Source: Epiperipatus broadwayi
Taxonomy: Eukaryota; Onychophora; Udeonychophora; Euonychophora; Peripatidae
Assembly: GCA_028023455.1 (NCBI GenBank)
Contig: JAQFVV010006200.1
Span: forward strand, 8,484,521-8,548,520
Length of the DNA stretch: 64,000 nt
Direction: 5' to 3'
Every line of letters starts with the position of its first letter. Positions within the stretch are counted from its first letter, which is position 1. A program made the position numbers and the translations under genes. Below the pieces are notes generated by a model, which saw only the letters and a program-made list of their open reading frames with translations, made no database searches and was not told the DNA's origin. Of the stretch, positions 32,604 through 44,700 are shown piece by piece.

Positions 32604-33170
32604 AGAATCAGTTATTGTAATGCAGGGTCTACTACTTCGTAATAGCTGGCATGCTCGCTGTAATAAGTCCCCTTATTAGATATTTTTTTATTATTAAATT
32701 TTAATGAATAATTACGGAAATTTCATTTATTTGAGAGTCACCAATTTTCTTTCAGTCAACGTTGATAATGGGGGGGCCGAGTTTGAAATCTAGTTAAATA
32801 TTACCATAATCTTTTAGATCTTATACATGTGTTACGTTTTGAAGCCACGATGGCTCATTCCACGCCGTGAATACTCCGGATTCTATAGGGTTGAATTAAC
32901 CCCAGTCGTCCTACACAAGTGGACATGATAATGTTCCCGTAGGGCTTGACGACCGTCACGCAGCCAGCTGGCAAATTGCGACACGGACCGCTTGTCCCTG
33001 GTTATGCTCATGTGACACCTTACCTCTTCGGGTCGAGGCAGAGACCAACCCGAAGCCCTTATAAACTTATTCACGGCATTGCAGTTTCAGTGCTGCCATT
33101 TTATATCGCCCTTCTAAAGCGTACCACGTGTCCCTTTATTTAGTTTATCATTCTCTATATCACTCCGCCT
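32604..33170. other. GC-richer, CpG-retaining segment with strong hairpin
   Basis: From about 32,840 the sequence is clearly GC-richer with many CpGs. CTTCGGGT (33026-33033) pairs exactly with ACCCGAAG (33048-33055). Both strands are open for about 63-65 codons, but neither translation is recognisable. It could be a recent insertion, a promoter/CpG island or an untranslated exon. Confidence 0.35.
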
Positions 33171-33618
33171 CGGCATTATCTTCGTCATCCACTCTCAAAT
33201 AAATGTTCGCCCTTAGTCGTAAAATAAATATTTTTATTAAATAAATGTATGTCCGCCGCCACGGATGACTCTTGCAGTGCAAAGTATAAATCCCCTACAG
33301 TACGCATTAGAAATACTCACTCGGGAACCTTAGGTAGCTAGATTACGCCTTCATATAAATGAATGCTCTTTATAAATAAATGTATTTTTATATATAGTAA
33401 AATTGCCAATTAGCTATTGAAACTCTGAATATAAAATATGATTAATAACATTAATAATGTTTTTTTTTTATTAAATACGTAAATAAATAATTTTAACTGT
33501 ACGTCTGTAGTTAAGTTTTCATTTATTCGATGCCCATTATATATATTTCCTCGATTATATATGTGAATTAATATTCGTTTGATTGTTGGCCAACTCGGAA
33601 ACAATACCATGAATCTCG
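33171..33618. other. non-coding stretch
   Basis: Moderately CpG-containing to about 33,350, then AT-rich. No gene is recognised. Confidence 0.4.
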
Positions 33619-33822
33619 TGCATCTCCCTGACCACCGTGCCTAAAGAAGTGTTTACTTATGTCGCATCAGAGGCGTTGTTCCGTAGATTGTAGTGTGGAA
33701 CCGATAAACTATGTTCGAACTCGGTACCATGGGTGGCTTCGCTACTCGATGGTGCTGCTGTTCTGTGTGGTGGTCGAATTCTGCACTATGTTAACGAGAT
33801 ACACGTGTTTTGACTGTTACAA
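33619..33822 (+). repeat. SINE family A, copy 2
   Basis: Same family as 6350-6556: GCATCTCCCTGACCACCGTG, GTTCGAAC B-box core at about 33,714, GATGGTGCTGCTGTTCTG, end GACTGTTACAATA. It keeps more CpGs than the other copy, which suggests later insertion or no methylation-driven decay. Confidence 0.7.
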
Positions 33823-34029
33823 TATATATAGCAAAAGTAACTAGTCACGGACGAATTCTCGCGAAAACGGTACTTTTGTGTGATCCTTGAAATTTTTTCC
33901 GTTCGGCACCCTTAAAAACAATTTTTGAGGGTTACCTCTTCGTAATGGAATCTTCAGGACATTATTACTAAACTTACAACAGTAAAGTAAGTTACAACAC
34001 ATTAAAAAAAATAGACATCTTATCAAATT
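33823..34029. other. non-coding stretch
   Basis: No recognisable feature. Confidence 0.4.
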
Positions 34030-34430
34030 TTAAAAAACTACGACCGCTTCAAATACACACACTCTCACACGAAACTACAGAGAAAATAGATATTCTACTA
34101 TTACGAGAAAATGATGAACAAAATCGACTACTACGGCAGCCGATAGAAGCATTTCTTTCTCTTTGCTTTTAGCATAGAAAAAAGCCATAACCGGCAGCCG
34201 TCGGGAACTCATTCTGTGTTTTATCATAGAAAGAAGTCTCTTTGTGTTGGCTTCTGTCGCCGCCAACCGCCTGCCTCCGTCCAACATAACGTGAGGACTC
34301 TTTTCTGCATTTATAACGTAGAAAAATTCCTCTTTTGTTGGGTGGCCGATGAAACGGTATATTTCTAGGAATTGACCTAGAAATAGCAACATCTCTAGGC
34401 GAACACCAGGGATGAGAAAACAACCATATT
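34030..34430 (-). repeat. GC-rich segment with imperfect internal repeats
   Basis: A module with ATAGAAA / GTAGAAA preceded by TTTT or TTTATAAC and followed by a TCT/CCT-rich block recurs near 34,174, 34,225 and 34,312. The block is unusually CpG-rich for this window (GTCGCCGCCAACCGCC). Two minus-strand frames stay open for 105 and 108 codons, but the frames overlap and show no family signature. A repeated regulatory or decayed coding block is possible. Confidence 0.3.
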
Positions 34431-34547
34431 TTCTTATACAAACATACCATATAGATTGGTTCTATTAAATCAAAAGATATCTCAACAAAAATCAATTTAA
34501 CATATAATAACCACTTTCCACTCTTTTAACACTTTGAAGCAAAATAT

Positions 34548-34605
34548 ATTTATTAATATGACAGTTTCGACTGTTCCTAGCAGTCTTCGTCAGATCTACA
34601 AAAAT
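34548..34605 (-). repeat. hammerhead-like 3'-end motif, copy 2 (best conserved)
   Basis: The minus strand reads CTGACGA (34593-34587), then helix II GACTG...CAGTC closing CTAGGAA, then GAAA (34568-34565), then CTGTC, then ATATTAATAAATATATTTTG. All invariant hammerhead core bases (CTGANGA, GAAA, a GTC cleavage triplet at 34562-34560) are present. Helix I is poorly supported in any copy, so this is hammerhead-like rather than a firm ribozyme. Confidence 0.55.
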
Positions 34606-36479
34606 TTAAACATTATATTAATACAACCATATTTCATACATATATCTATTAAATTTTTACAATTTTACCAACTTAATTATTAACATAACTTTATTCATAA
34701 AACTTACTATTATATCAATTAAAAAAAAATTAATTTAAAAAATCAATTTAAAAAAAAACAATTTTATTAAGATGAATAATTATAATTTAAAAATAAAGAA
34801 AAATTTACTTCAATGTTACACAAATGCATAAATGAGGCATACATAAGAAAAGTAAAAATGAATAAATTTCTGTCATTAGCAATATCTATCCCCCTGTATA
34901 TTTTCACATAATCTTCACAATTAATGATAGTATTTCAGAATTATATTATCATAAATGGCTAAAATGATAGCTTAATTTCACAAAGAATTAAGACTCAGTA
35001 ATTAATAAATTTGTCTTCCACATTTGCTGATGTTATAAAGATGGTTACTTTTACTTATATAAAAACTATTACATAGTTCAATAGATCAATACAATCCATT
35101 ATTGTAACAGTTGATTTATTAAAAGAAAGTAATATTAATCAACAGTTAGAACTTTACAATGAAAATTTAAAATGGATAAGTCAAGATATAACAATAATAT
35201 TTAATAACAAATAATAAAATTACTTACAATTTAACAATAGTCTATATAACATAGATAATTATATGGCCAATTTTGAACAATAATGGAAATACAATGAATA
35301 GAATGTATATGAATGATGTATTTAATTTGTGAACAAGAAAATTCAAAAATGTATAAAGCCTCAAACTTAAAATGGACTACGAAAAAATTAACAATTTCAA
35401 ACCCTAAAATTCCTATACATGTCTGTGAAATGATGATAATCTGGATTATTGATGTTGGTGAAATCTATTAATATTAGAAATATTACTATAACTTTACAAT
35501 CTGCAGGGTTCACAGGATTTCAATTCCATAAACACTTCCATGAACACTACCAATGCAAGTTTGAAGCAAATAAAAATTGGAATATAGAAAATTGTGTAAC
35601 AGATTTAATAATAATAGATACAATAAATACAAAACAAATAAAAAAATTTTAATTATGAACTAAACTGAAAAATGAAACACAATGAGGGGAAAAATCCATT
35701 GATTGTTATACCATACATATTGAAAACAAACATAAAAATCAAAATACATATAAAATCCCAAACAATATTAAATAAACTAATTGCTAAACTGTTTTTCTAG
35801 AATGTTCTCAAATTATTTAACTCGGGATGCATTATAATAAGGTGAATTTTGAATTACTAAAGCAACCAAAATAAAACAGCATTAAATATCTATACATTAG
35901 ATCAAAGAAAGACCCCAAAGAAACTACAATTTTTTGATAACATGAAAGGGCAGCAGCCAATGATCATCAAACAGTTAAAATTATTTGAACTGAGTATGCT
36001 GATAGAATGAAAAGAATCAGACACAGTTTATCACTAACACAATAGTATGAATAGGTTAGCAAATGATGTATAATAAAACATTGGATTATATAGAGAAAAA
36101 CATCTTTTTATATAACATAGGTTTACCAATAATGATTAAGAGATTTGCTTTACCATGAGTATGATATTCAGCATTGAAAATGCATTTGGTAATAGTTATT
36201 AGATTGATAATTTATTTACTCCCCATTAGAAATCAAACATAAATACTAAAAGTTAGATAAAAAATATTGTACAAATATGAAAATATAATCAAAATGTGCT
36301 ATATGAGTATATAAAAATATCAAATAAGGCGATATATCAGAAATACTTAAATATTAAACAAAATAAAATAGAATTAAATACAAAAAAATCTAAGAAAAAA
36401 CATGAAACTAAAAAAAAATTACAAAAAAAAAAAAAAGGAGAAGAAAAATTTTAAAGGATTAATTCACATTTGGGTGGAG
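34606..36479. other. AT-rich non-coding stretch
   Basis: A partly open frame near 35,449-35,652 resembles no family. It could be the decayed 5' part of the LINE that follows. An A-rich run lies at 36,410-36,445. Confidence 0.4.
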
Positions 36480-37930
36480 AGAAGACAAGAAAAAAGAAGA
36501 GATGTAATATTTCCTATTATAATGAAGAAATAGAAACAATAATTTGAAAGTTTGTTAATAGAGAATAGAATAGAATTTAATAAAACAGATAAAGCATAAA
36601 TATACAAATGATAAAGAGTATTTTATAACGTTAAAAGATACTGATGCAGTAATAATATGTCACTAAAAAAACACCCTGGCCTTGTTGAAATTTAGCTTAA
36701 ATTAGTTAAAATGGGAGTAAAAAGTATATTAATAGTGATGAGATTCATACTGAATAGAAATAATTGTAATTCGTAAAATGGAGAACTGTGAAAATTATAG
36801 AGGAATAGCAACTATGTGCATATTTTGAAAACTAGAATTTAATGAGTATAGGATTTTAGAAGCAGAGGAGCAAGCAGATTTCAGAAGGAAAATTAACAAT
36901 AGATCACTTCATCTGTGAGAACTAAGTAATAGAAAAAATGACACTAAAAGAGAACATGACAATAACTCTCTCAAAGAAGTGTGGGAAATAATGACAGTTT
37001 AAACATTATGTAATATATACAGAAAAATAAAAATAGAAAATATGATTTTGGATAACAAAGACAATCAAGGGATTCAAATGGGGATGTTACCTATCATCTA
37101 CATTATTTTAGTAGTATCTATAATAAGCACTTAAAATAAGGGAATGTGGAGAGAGAAGAATTCTATATAATAATATTTTATACATTGCGTTATGCTGATG
37201 ATCACATAGTTTTAGTTTAGAATCATGATGATTTGAGCTATGAGGATAGAAAATTAATAGGTAAATATAGAAAATGGGACCTAGAAATAGATATACAAAA
37301 AAATGTATATTGGAGAAATGCAAAAGATTATAATATTAGAAGTTGAGCAATGGATTGGAAATTGTAAGAATATATCTAACTATAAAGACCCAAAGAACAA
37401 CAACAGATGAGTCTTATAAGAGAAAGAAATGTAATGGTAGTAATGCTATAGCTATAATAAAGATATTGTGAAATCAGATTATATCTAAAGTCATAAGCAA
37501 TCAATATATGGCTCAATAATGAAAAGTAGCATTATATATGGAAATGAGATTTGGCAATTGAAGGAAAGAATAAAAAGGAATTGATGGCTATAGAAATGGA
37601 TTACTGATGAATGGTTTTCAAGAAATCAAGGAGAGAGTGTAAGAGTTTGAGATATAATGAATAATGAACCCACTATAATAATTCAGATGAAAACAATTGG
37701 AATGGTATGGACATATACAGAAAATATCTCAAGAAATATTACCAAAACAAATATTAAATTGGATATGACAGGGAAAGAGAAAAAAGAGAGCATCCTAAAA
37801 GAAATTCGAAAGTAGGAACAGATAAGAGAAATTACAGAATTTTTAGGAAGATTTTAGGAAGATTTATGGATGGATAGAGACATAATTGAAAATCGAAAGG
37901 CATTCCAGAGCATTATGGATTATTAAGAAG
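36480..37930 (+). mobile_element. decayed LINE, reverse transcriptase and C-terminal region
   Basis: Translating across frames gives the standard non-LTR reverse transcriptase order. There is KNTLALLKF-like decay near 36,670, then NCENYRGIATMC (about 36,785), then RILEAEEQADFRR (about 36,850), then GIQMGMLPIIYIILV (about 37,070). RYADDHIVL follows (37,187-37,216, the YADD catalytic motif), then DLSYEDRKLIGKYRKWDLEI (about 37,230-37,290). The tail resembles the C-terminus of arthropod endonuclease-reverse transcriptases, with GMVWTYTENISRN (about 37,697), KTNIKLDMTGKEKK (about 37,750) and EFLGRF..DLWMDRDIIENR (about 37,840-37,900). Stops and frameshifts are frequent. The endonuclease is not recognised upstream. 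Confidence 0.8.
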
Positions 37931-37984
37931 TTTATTGTATATTTTTATAAATAAACAAGAAATAATTAAATATAAATGATTTTG

Positions 37985-38045
37985 CAGCTCTGAAGAAGAC
38001 TGCTAGACATAGACAGTGGAAATTGTCAGATATTTTAATAAGAAA
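37985..38045 (+). repeat. hammerhead-like 3'-end motif, copy 3
   Basis: CTGAAGA (37990-37996), AGACTG...CAGT, GAAA (38019-38022), TTGTC (38023-38027), then AGATATTTTAATAAGAAACA. It lies 55 bp downstream of the LINE C-terminus, so it may be the LINE's own 3' end. Copies 1 and 2 are in the opposite orientation. Confidence 0.5.
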
Positions 38046-38428
38046 CAATATGCAAGCAGGAACAGCAGTATTTACAGTTTTATTTAAAATAAAAAAAAAT
38101 ACTTAACATATTGAGAATTTACTAAAATAAATAAATAAAAAGCCAAATAATTATTTGATTTAATAAAAACAATTGACAAAGAATACTATACTGAAAACAA
38201 CCTTATGTTGATATGCTGAGGTTTTCAATAACTGAAAAATCTGCAACTCACATTTGTATTATGTCTCTGAGATTAAAACCCACAATTTTCTGAAAATAAT
38301 TCTTTATATATATATTCTATAAGAACTTAAAATATATTTATCTCTTTTAACAATAACTACTATATAGTTATATAAACAGTCCAGAAAATTAATTTATTTT
38401 CCATCCTATTTTTCTTTAGATTTTTATT
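38046..38428. other. AT-rich non-coding stretch
   Basis: It begins with an A-rich run. No gene is seen. Confidence 0.45.
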
Positions 38429-40600
38429 GTCTACAACAGGCAGGATCAAACATGAGACCCACAAGCCATATGCAACCCACTGACAAGTGGTCGGGGGCCT
38501 GACAAAAATATTAACCCAAAGGGTAATTTAATTTTTGATAATATTGGATTTTTTTAAAATTAAAGTTATAACTACACACATGAATTAAATAAATATAACC
38601 ACATTTCAAAAAATTAATATTTCCAATGAGCAATTTTATGTGCATGTATTGAATACAGTGAATGAGAATGGCAAAAAGGTGGCATAACCAGTGAGTTACA
38701 TCCTGTGAGAAAATAGAAATTATTTCATTCCTCCATTGTAATTACTATTATTTTAAACAAATTATTATTTTGGTCTTCAGATTCTAATCACCGCTTCATT
38801 CAAAATATTCCTATATTAGAAAGTGTACTTTTTTTATTTTTTATTAATTAACAATTTATTAAAATAATGTCAAAGCCCTCTATGAGTAGGTGTAAAAAAT
38901 AATTATAGTTTTCAAAAAAAAAAGGGAATTAAAATATTTTTGTATTCAAAGAAAAAATAAAATTTTACGTCTGATATGTAGAAAGACTACTGCAATTTGT
39001 AAATAATATTAAAAGATACTACGATACAATTCCTAAAAAAAAACTATGATAAATATATTGGAAAACTTGGCAAAGATAAATTGTCAGAATTAAAGTTCAT
39101 ATTTTAAAAACAAAGCATATTTATCAAACCTATTGAAGTTAATACAGTTGCTGTAAAAACTAGTTATTTGACATCACATTTAACTGTAAGCAGGTTGAAA
39201 ACATTCACAGAAGGGTAATTTATTCACAAAAGTACTGTTAAAGCAGTGGACATACAGGACAAAGTTCAGTGTCTGTTTATTCGCAGATGTGATGTGAACT
39301 TAAAAGTTAAGAGTTTCTGGTAATTATTCTAATGCATAATATAACCACTGGAGTTGATATTTTTAATGCACTTATAGAAGTTTAGAAGGAATACAATTTA
39401 TTATTAAAAAAAGCTATTTTCTTTTGCAAATGATAATTCTCCTGACATGATTGGTGTTATTAAAGGAGCTATTACACAATATTTCAACATTTTCATTGCA
39501 TTATTCATTAACAAACATTATGCTCCAGAGTATAAATATTGGACATGCCATAAAAAATATTACTAATATTGCAAGTTATATTCACATACATGGGCTTAAT
39601 CACAGACAATTTAGTAAAATTTTTACTAATATGTCTTATAATACAGAAATTTGCTGTTGTTCTAATCATAAAGATTTTAAAACAATTCTTCTAATTGTTG
39701 GACAAAATTATTTTTTTGGAACTGAAAAATTATGAATGTAGAATATTAAAAAATGGTCAACCTAGTTTTTCCAGTTGACATTACAAATCACCTTAATTAA
39801 CATAATCTTAAACTACAAGGCAAACATCATGTGGTTCCCACATTATTTGATAATATCAATATTTTCAAAGAGAAATTATTACTCTGTCAAAAGCAAATTT
39901 AAAAAGAAAATTTATCTAATTTTAAATGTTGCCAATCATTATTAATTGCCAGAATTGAAGTTTTCATAATATGCTAATGAAATTAATTATTAGAAAATGA
40001 ATTTGAAAAAAGAATTTGGAACTTCATGAAATGTAAAAATCAATTTTATCTATTTACTTCTCTATCTATTGATGTTGAAACTGCTGATGACAATTTTCAA
40101 CTGGAATTAATCAAAATTCAATGTGATTTTTATTGAAACAAAAATATATGAATGTTGAGATTACACATTTCTATAAGTATTTATGTCCAATTAAGATATT
40201 TTAGTTTTCTATAAGTATTTATCAATTGCCCAATTTTCCTATATATTATGTACAATTAAGGGATTTTAGCTATATTTGGTAGCACATATTTATGTGAACA
40301 ACTATTTTCAGTTTTAAAAAATAATAAAATTGCAGTAAAATCAAGATTAACAGATTAGCATGTGCTATTTTAAAAATAATTATAGCTCAACAAATTCAAC
40401 TAAATTTTGATGATTTGATTGAAAAACATTGCCAGTGCCAAATCTCTTAACTTGAAAAAAAGAAAAGACTTGTATTTTATAACATTATTATATTTTATAT
40501 TATGTTATTTTGTATTTTCATAATGTGGCCTGCAATTTGATACATAATATTTACTGTTGCCTTTAGTTGTGAACAAGTTTGATCATGTTCTAGCCTACAA
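38429..40600 (+). mobile_element. hAT transposon with 8-bp TSD, GTF2IRD2-like transposase
   Basis: GTCTACAA (38429-38436) and GCCTACAA (40593-40600) form an 8-bp target duplication with one difference. Ends are inverted: the left starts CAGGCAGGATCAAAC and the right (reversed) TAGAACATGATCAAAC, followed inside by a typical hAT GTGGCCTGCA / CATATGCAACCC pair. The interior frames read HCIIH-Q-LC, GLNHRQF and NTEI (about 39,490-39,660), CEQLFSVLKNNKIAVKSRLT (about 40,295-40,350, the hAT C-terminal dimerisation motif). The order matches the hAT group from which vertebrate GTF2IRD2 was derived. Multiple stops; inactive. Confidence 0.85.
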
Positions 40601-41233
40601 CATAGTTGCTGATGCTATTGTGCATTATCTTAGCATGACAATTTTTTTTTTCCATTATGTTATTATTAAATAATAAAAACAACATAAAAATAAAGCAAAA
40701 ATGAACTGTTTACTCTAGATAAGTTTTGATAAATAAAAAAGAATATGCTTTGTTTAAGTAAAAGATGAATACAGAAAAAAAAAATCATATTCTTTATTTT
40801 ATTAATCAATATGAAAACATGCACAGTATTAAAAATTAGTCTTATATATTTTGCAGTGAAGAAAGAAATTATCAAAACCTCAACTTGATGTATAATCTAT
40901 TCTTGAACATTTAGTTTTGTGTAGCAAATCATCACTGATAATTGGTCATGTTCAAACCTTTTCAATTTTTTTTCCACAAATAAAATAAAAAATGTATATT
41001 TATTACTTTGTAAATATATCAACTTTAACTTTATTAAACCCATTTAAAATGCAATTTCTATGTGATATTTAACATTCTATGCATGTAAATATTGTACATC
41101 ATTAAATATTAGGATATAGCTCTAAACTGGGATGTTAGAATAAATCATGTTAAAAAAAATGTACGTCAATCATGATTTGAGTATTTATCTTCAGAAAAAT
41201 ACTTTAATATATATATATATTCAATATACAAAC
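40601..41233. other. AT-rich non-coding stretch
   Basis: No recognisable feature. Confidence 0.5.
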
Positions 41234-41693
41234 AAAGCATTTTTTAAAAACAGGAAAAACTCTCTATACAGTAGTGCCACTCAGTGCAAGCCAGAGTAAT
41301 TAATGGATGCCAGAAGGCTTGTGCATAAAATCCCCATCTAGTGCCTACTCATCCAATATCCCCAGACTAGTTTCTGGCTTGTGACCTTTGTCAGTCAGAA
41401 GTCTTGGATCTGAGAGCACTGCACCTAGATCTTAGGCTCTAATGCAACTCTCCAGCAGCCACTTTTTATCTCTACTTAACTACAAAACTATAAGACGTAA
41501 ATTGAAAACACAATCCCAAGCTCATCAGCTTATATAATCATATAGGTCTGAACTCAGTTCAGTACCTATACATTTTGGTGTCTTTGCACTGAGTAGCAAT
41601 ACGTATAGAGAGTTTTGCCTGTTTTAATAACAGTTAAGAGCAAGCATAAGAAATTATGATCATGTGATGTTTATTGGCTTAAAAGCATTTTTT
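41234..41693 (-). mobile_element. RZ1 retrozyme-like repeat with 12-bp TSD
   Basis: AAAGCATTTTTT at 41234-41245 recurs at 41682-41693 and bounds the copy. Its left end is the RZ1 3' terminus (minus strand ...GTTTTTCCTGTTTTTA) and its right end is the unit-junction segment (GATCATGTGATGTTTATTGG). The unit is shortened inside (GGTGTCTTTGCACTGAGTAG junction). The hammerhead lies at 41353-41407 on the minus strand with G8 changed to A (CTGACAA), while helix III, GAAA and GTC are intact. Confidence 0.8.
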
Positions 41694-43020
41694 TGTTTAA
41701 CAGTGAAAACACTAAATATAATATTCAACATATATGTTGTAGCATTCACATACATATTCTAATTTTAATTAGTGATCACTATCTATTGTCCAAAGTATTT
41801 TTAACATATACTTTTCTCAATTATAATAAAAAATTAAATCTTTTTCATAAGATATATAGTGGTTTGTGCCCACTTTACACAGTTATTCTCCTACACTGTC
41901 ATCAACATTAATAAATACTCATAAATGAATAAGGCCATTCTAATTCCAGAAGAAAAACAACAAATTATACAACCCAAATGATACTATATATATATATATA
42001 GCATACATAGATGCAAATACATATATCCATATATATAAATGATGTCAATAAATTTATGTAATACATACTGTTTTGTAGATATCTGGACTAAAATGGTATC
42101 AACCATTTTATATAAGCACATTTTAATTAGCTTACTAGACGATCATACTTAAAATGTTTAATACTTACGTTTCAAAGTATGCATTTTCTTTAATGTATAA
42201 TAATTTATATAAATCCTGGATAAATTTCAACACAAATTAATACCCACAAATAGAACTATGCTATATCAACTTATGAGAAATATAGAATTAATCTCATAAC
42301 GTATGACTGATGAATAAATTAGATATATTGATCAAGTTTATAACCCATGCATTGTTTTCACAATAAATAAAATTTTTAAAATCATTGTTTTATAATACGA
42401 TGTGATAAATGGCCAATATTAAAATTTATAAAAAAATAAACATAAAACCTGGTTTCTAAAGATTATATCAAAAACAAAATTCAGCAAGGGGTAGTTAATC
42501 AAATCCTAAATAAAACAATAATACTTTTATCAAAACTTTTAAAACTTATTTTATCTAGTATATATACAATAACTTATATAAATACTAATCATTTAAATTA
42601 ATAAATTCATTCATAGTTTATGTTATTTCGAGTAGTTTTTAAAAAGAAATTATATATATATTTAGTATCAATAATGAATCCATGAAAACAACTACTGTTG
42701 CGAAATCAAAAATTAATCTTTCCGTGGATTTAAACCACTCAAATGGTATAAAATGCAATAAAAAACAAATCGTTTTGACTATAAAAATCAATGAGTTCCA
42801 TAGTTAAATTGCATCAATAGAAAATGAGAAAGCTTCAATATCGGAATACTGAGATCAAATAGCAATTAAATATTAACATTTAAAATAATATTATGAATCA
42901 AAATAAAACTCTAGCTTACACTATTTTTTTTTTCTTATTTGCTTATCAAAAACTAATGGAGAAATCAGAATATAATTTATAATTTTCATAAAGGAAAAAG
43001 TCATAGATAAAACGTTTAAC
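41694..43020. other. AT-rich non-coding stretch
   Basis: A (TA)n run lies at about 41,984-42,000. No gene is recognised. Confidence 0.5.
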
Positions 43021-43062
43021 CTTCAACCGGAAGCAGTATACAAGCAGTAGCGCATGCGATTT
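43021..43062. promoter_or_regulatory. candidate core promoter: ETS site plus NRF1 site
   Basis: CCGGAAG (43027-43033) is the ETS/GABP core and GCGCATGCG (43050-43058) is the palindromic NRF1 core, 16 bp apart in DNA with almost no other CpG. This pair is typical of TATA-less housekeeping promoters in animals. The only convincing gene downstream on the minus strand is the zinc-finger gene, about 18.5 kb away. A plus-strand gene beyond the window edge is an alternative. Confidence 0.5.
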
Positions 43063-44287
43063 AAAGGTGTTACGAAAAAAGAGGCTGATTATATTTTAAA
43101 TTAGCGTTAAAATGACACTATCCCTCATTAAAAATCGGGGCTTCCTTGCGTTAACTTTATATAGTAAAGTACTTAAAAAAGTAATAATATTTAAAATGTA
43201 CAAAATTGATAATGTAAATTTGTCAACTTATTTTATAAATTAAATGATAGCTATTTTATCTATTTATAATAGTTTTTTAAAACTAATTTTCACTTTCTTT
43301 TCGTAAGGATAGTTACTTATTTTTATGAAATAAAACTTACGCTTACTACATGTTCTTTCTGTTATTAATTCTAAATGTCAAAAATTGTTAAAGTTTATAA
43401 TATGGCCTATTGAAAGTACGTTGATTTAAATGGAATGGCAAATGTTAATTTCCAATGATAAAGTGTAATTTGTCCAATAAATGGTTAGAGTTGTCAAGTT
43501 TTTGATGAAATTTGCAAGATTTTATTCAAAAATAATTTACAAGAACTCCAAAATAATCCATAATTTTGCTTGTAGGCGTATGTGTAGGCCCAGAAACAGG
43601 ATAAAGAATTTGAAATGTACTTGTCAGAAAAAAGAAAATTAATATTTTCACAGTTTAATTCTTGTCGCTTTGTAAGATGAAGCCAGGCAATCCATTACAT
43701 TATTTAATGATTTACTTGTTGGTCATTTGGTTCATGGACGCTCTGTTTGTCAGCATCAAATGATTGAAGTGCAGGATTGATTAATTTGAAAGAATATTTA
43801 TAAAGGGTGTTGTTTATGTTACGTTTTATACAAAGATCTCAAATTGAAAGTATTGTTTCTAAATTGAGCTAAATTCGATTTATGATTATATAATGTACGA
43901 ATTACTTGTGAAAATAGTTAATAAACTCTATTAAATAATAAAAAAATTTCAAAAATACGTTCATACATTTTTAGGATAGTATATCATTTATTTGAATTTA
44001 ATAATATAGTTTTTCGGTACTAATCATTTTGCTACAATTCTCTTTTGGGATAGATATTTTATTAAATGTATTTGTAAATTAAATATTTTTATCACCATCT
44101 ATTACAAACTTGAGTAATAAGCGTTTTTCAGATGGTAATGCAATTTGAAGATCTATTTCAGACTTTTGTCTTTATCAATGATGATTTAATATTCAAAGCT
44201 AGGACCAATGCAATGGTGCAGCGTCATTAACCAAATAGTCTGAAATTCAAAAACGCTACGATTTTGAAAGCAATCAAAATTGCTTGT
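43063..44287. other. non-coding stretch next to candidate promoter
   Basis: No recognisable exon. Small inverted words (GCGTTTTTCAGA and TCTGAAATTCAAAAACGC) lie near 44,121 and 44,240. Confidence 0.45.
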
Positions 44288-44700
44288 ATCATTAAATAGA
44301 ATTAATAGGATGATGGTGGCTATGGTTGTTAAAGAACAAAGACACCAACATGTATGGGTCCTGAATTGAGTTCAGACCCATATGACTATATGGGCTATTG
44401 AGCTTGGATTGAAAATATTGTGTTTTCAATTTCATTCTCATAGTTTTGTAGTTAAGTAGAGTTAAAAGGTGGCTTCTGGAGGGCTGCATTAGATCCTAAG
44501 ATCTAAGTGCAGTGCTCTCAGATCCAAGTCTTCTCATTGACGAAGGCCACAAGCCAGAAACTAGTCTGGGGATATTGGATGAGTAGGCACTAGATAGGGA
44601 TTTTATGCACAAGCCTTCTGTCGTCCATTGATTACTCTGGTTGGCACAGGGTGGCACTATTGTATGGAGAGAGTTTTGCCTTGTTTAATCATTAAATAGA
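44288..44700 (+). mobile_element. RZ1 retrozyme-like repeat, 5'-truncated copy with 13-bp TSD
   Basis: ATCATTAAATAGA occurs exactly at 44288-44300 and 44688-44700. Between them is a single plus-strand unit without an inverted arm, starting ATTAATAGGATGATGGTGGC and ending GAGTTTTGCCTTGTTTA. This is the cleanest copy for defining the family's 3' end. Exact 13-bp flanks imply retroposition rather than cut-and-paste transposition. The open frame on the opposite strand is not coding. Confidence 0.85.
44524..44578 (+). ncRNA. hammerhead ribozyme, RZ1 (C3 mutated)
   Basis: CCAA (44524) and TTGG (44575-44578) form outer helix I. TTCTCA pairs with TGGGGA with one mismatch. The core is TTGACGA (C3 to T), which should abolish activity. 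Helix II GGC/GCC has loop CACAA. GAAA and the two-pair helix III (AC-TA-GT) are intact, followed by the predicted site after C44566. Confidence 0.6.

Noticed and set aside
44292-44489. 65-codon minus-strand frame
   Set aside because: It lies wholly within an RZ1 repeat on the antisense strand.
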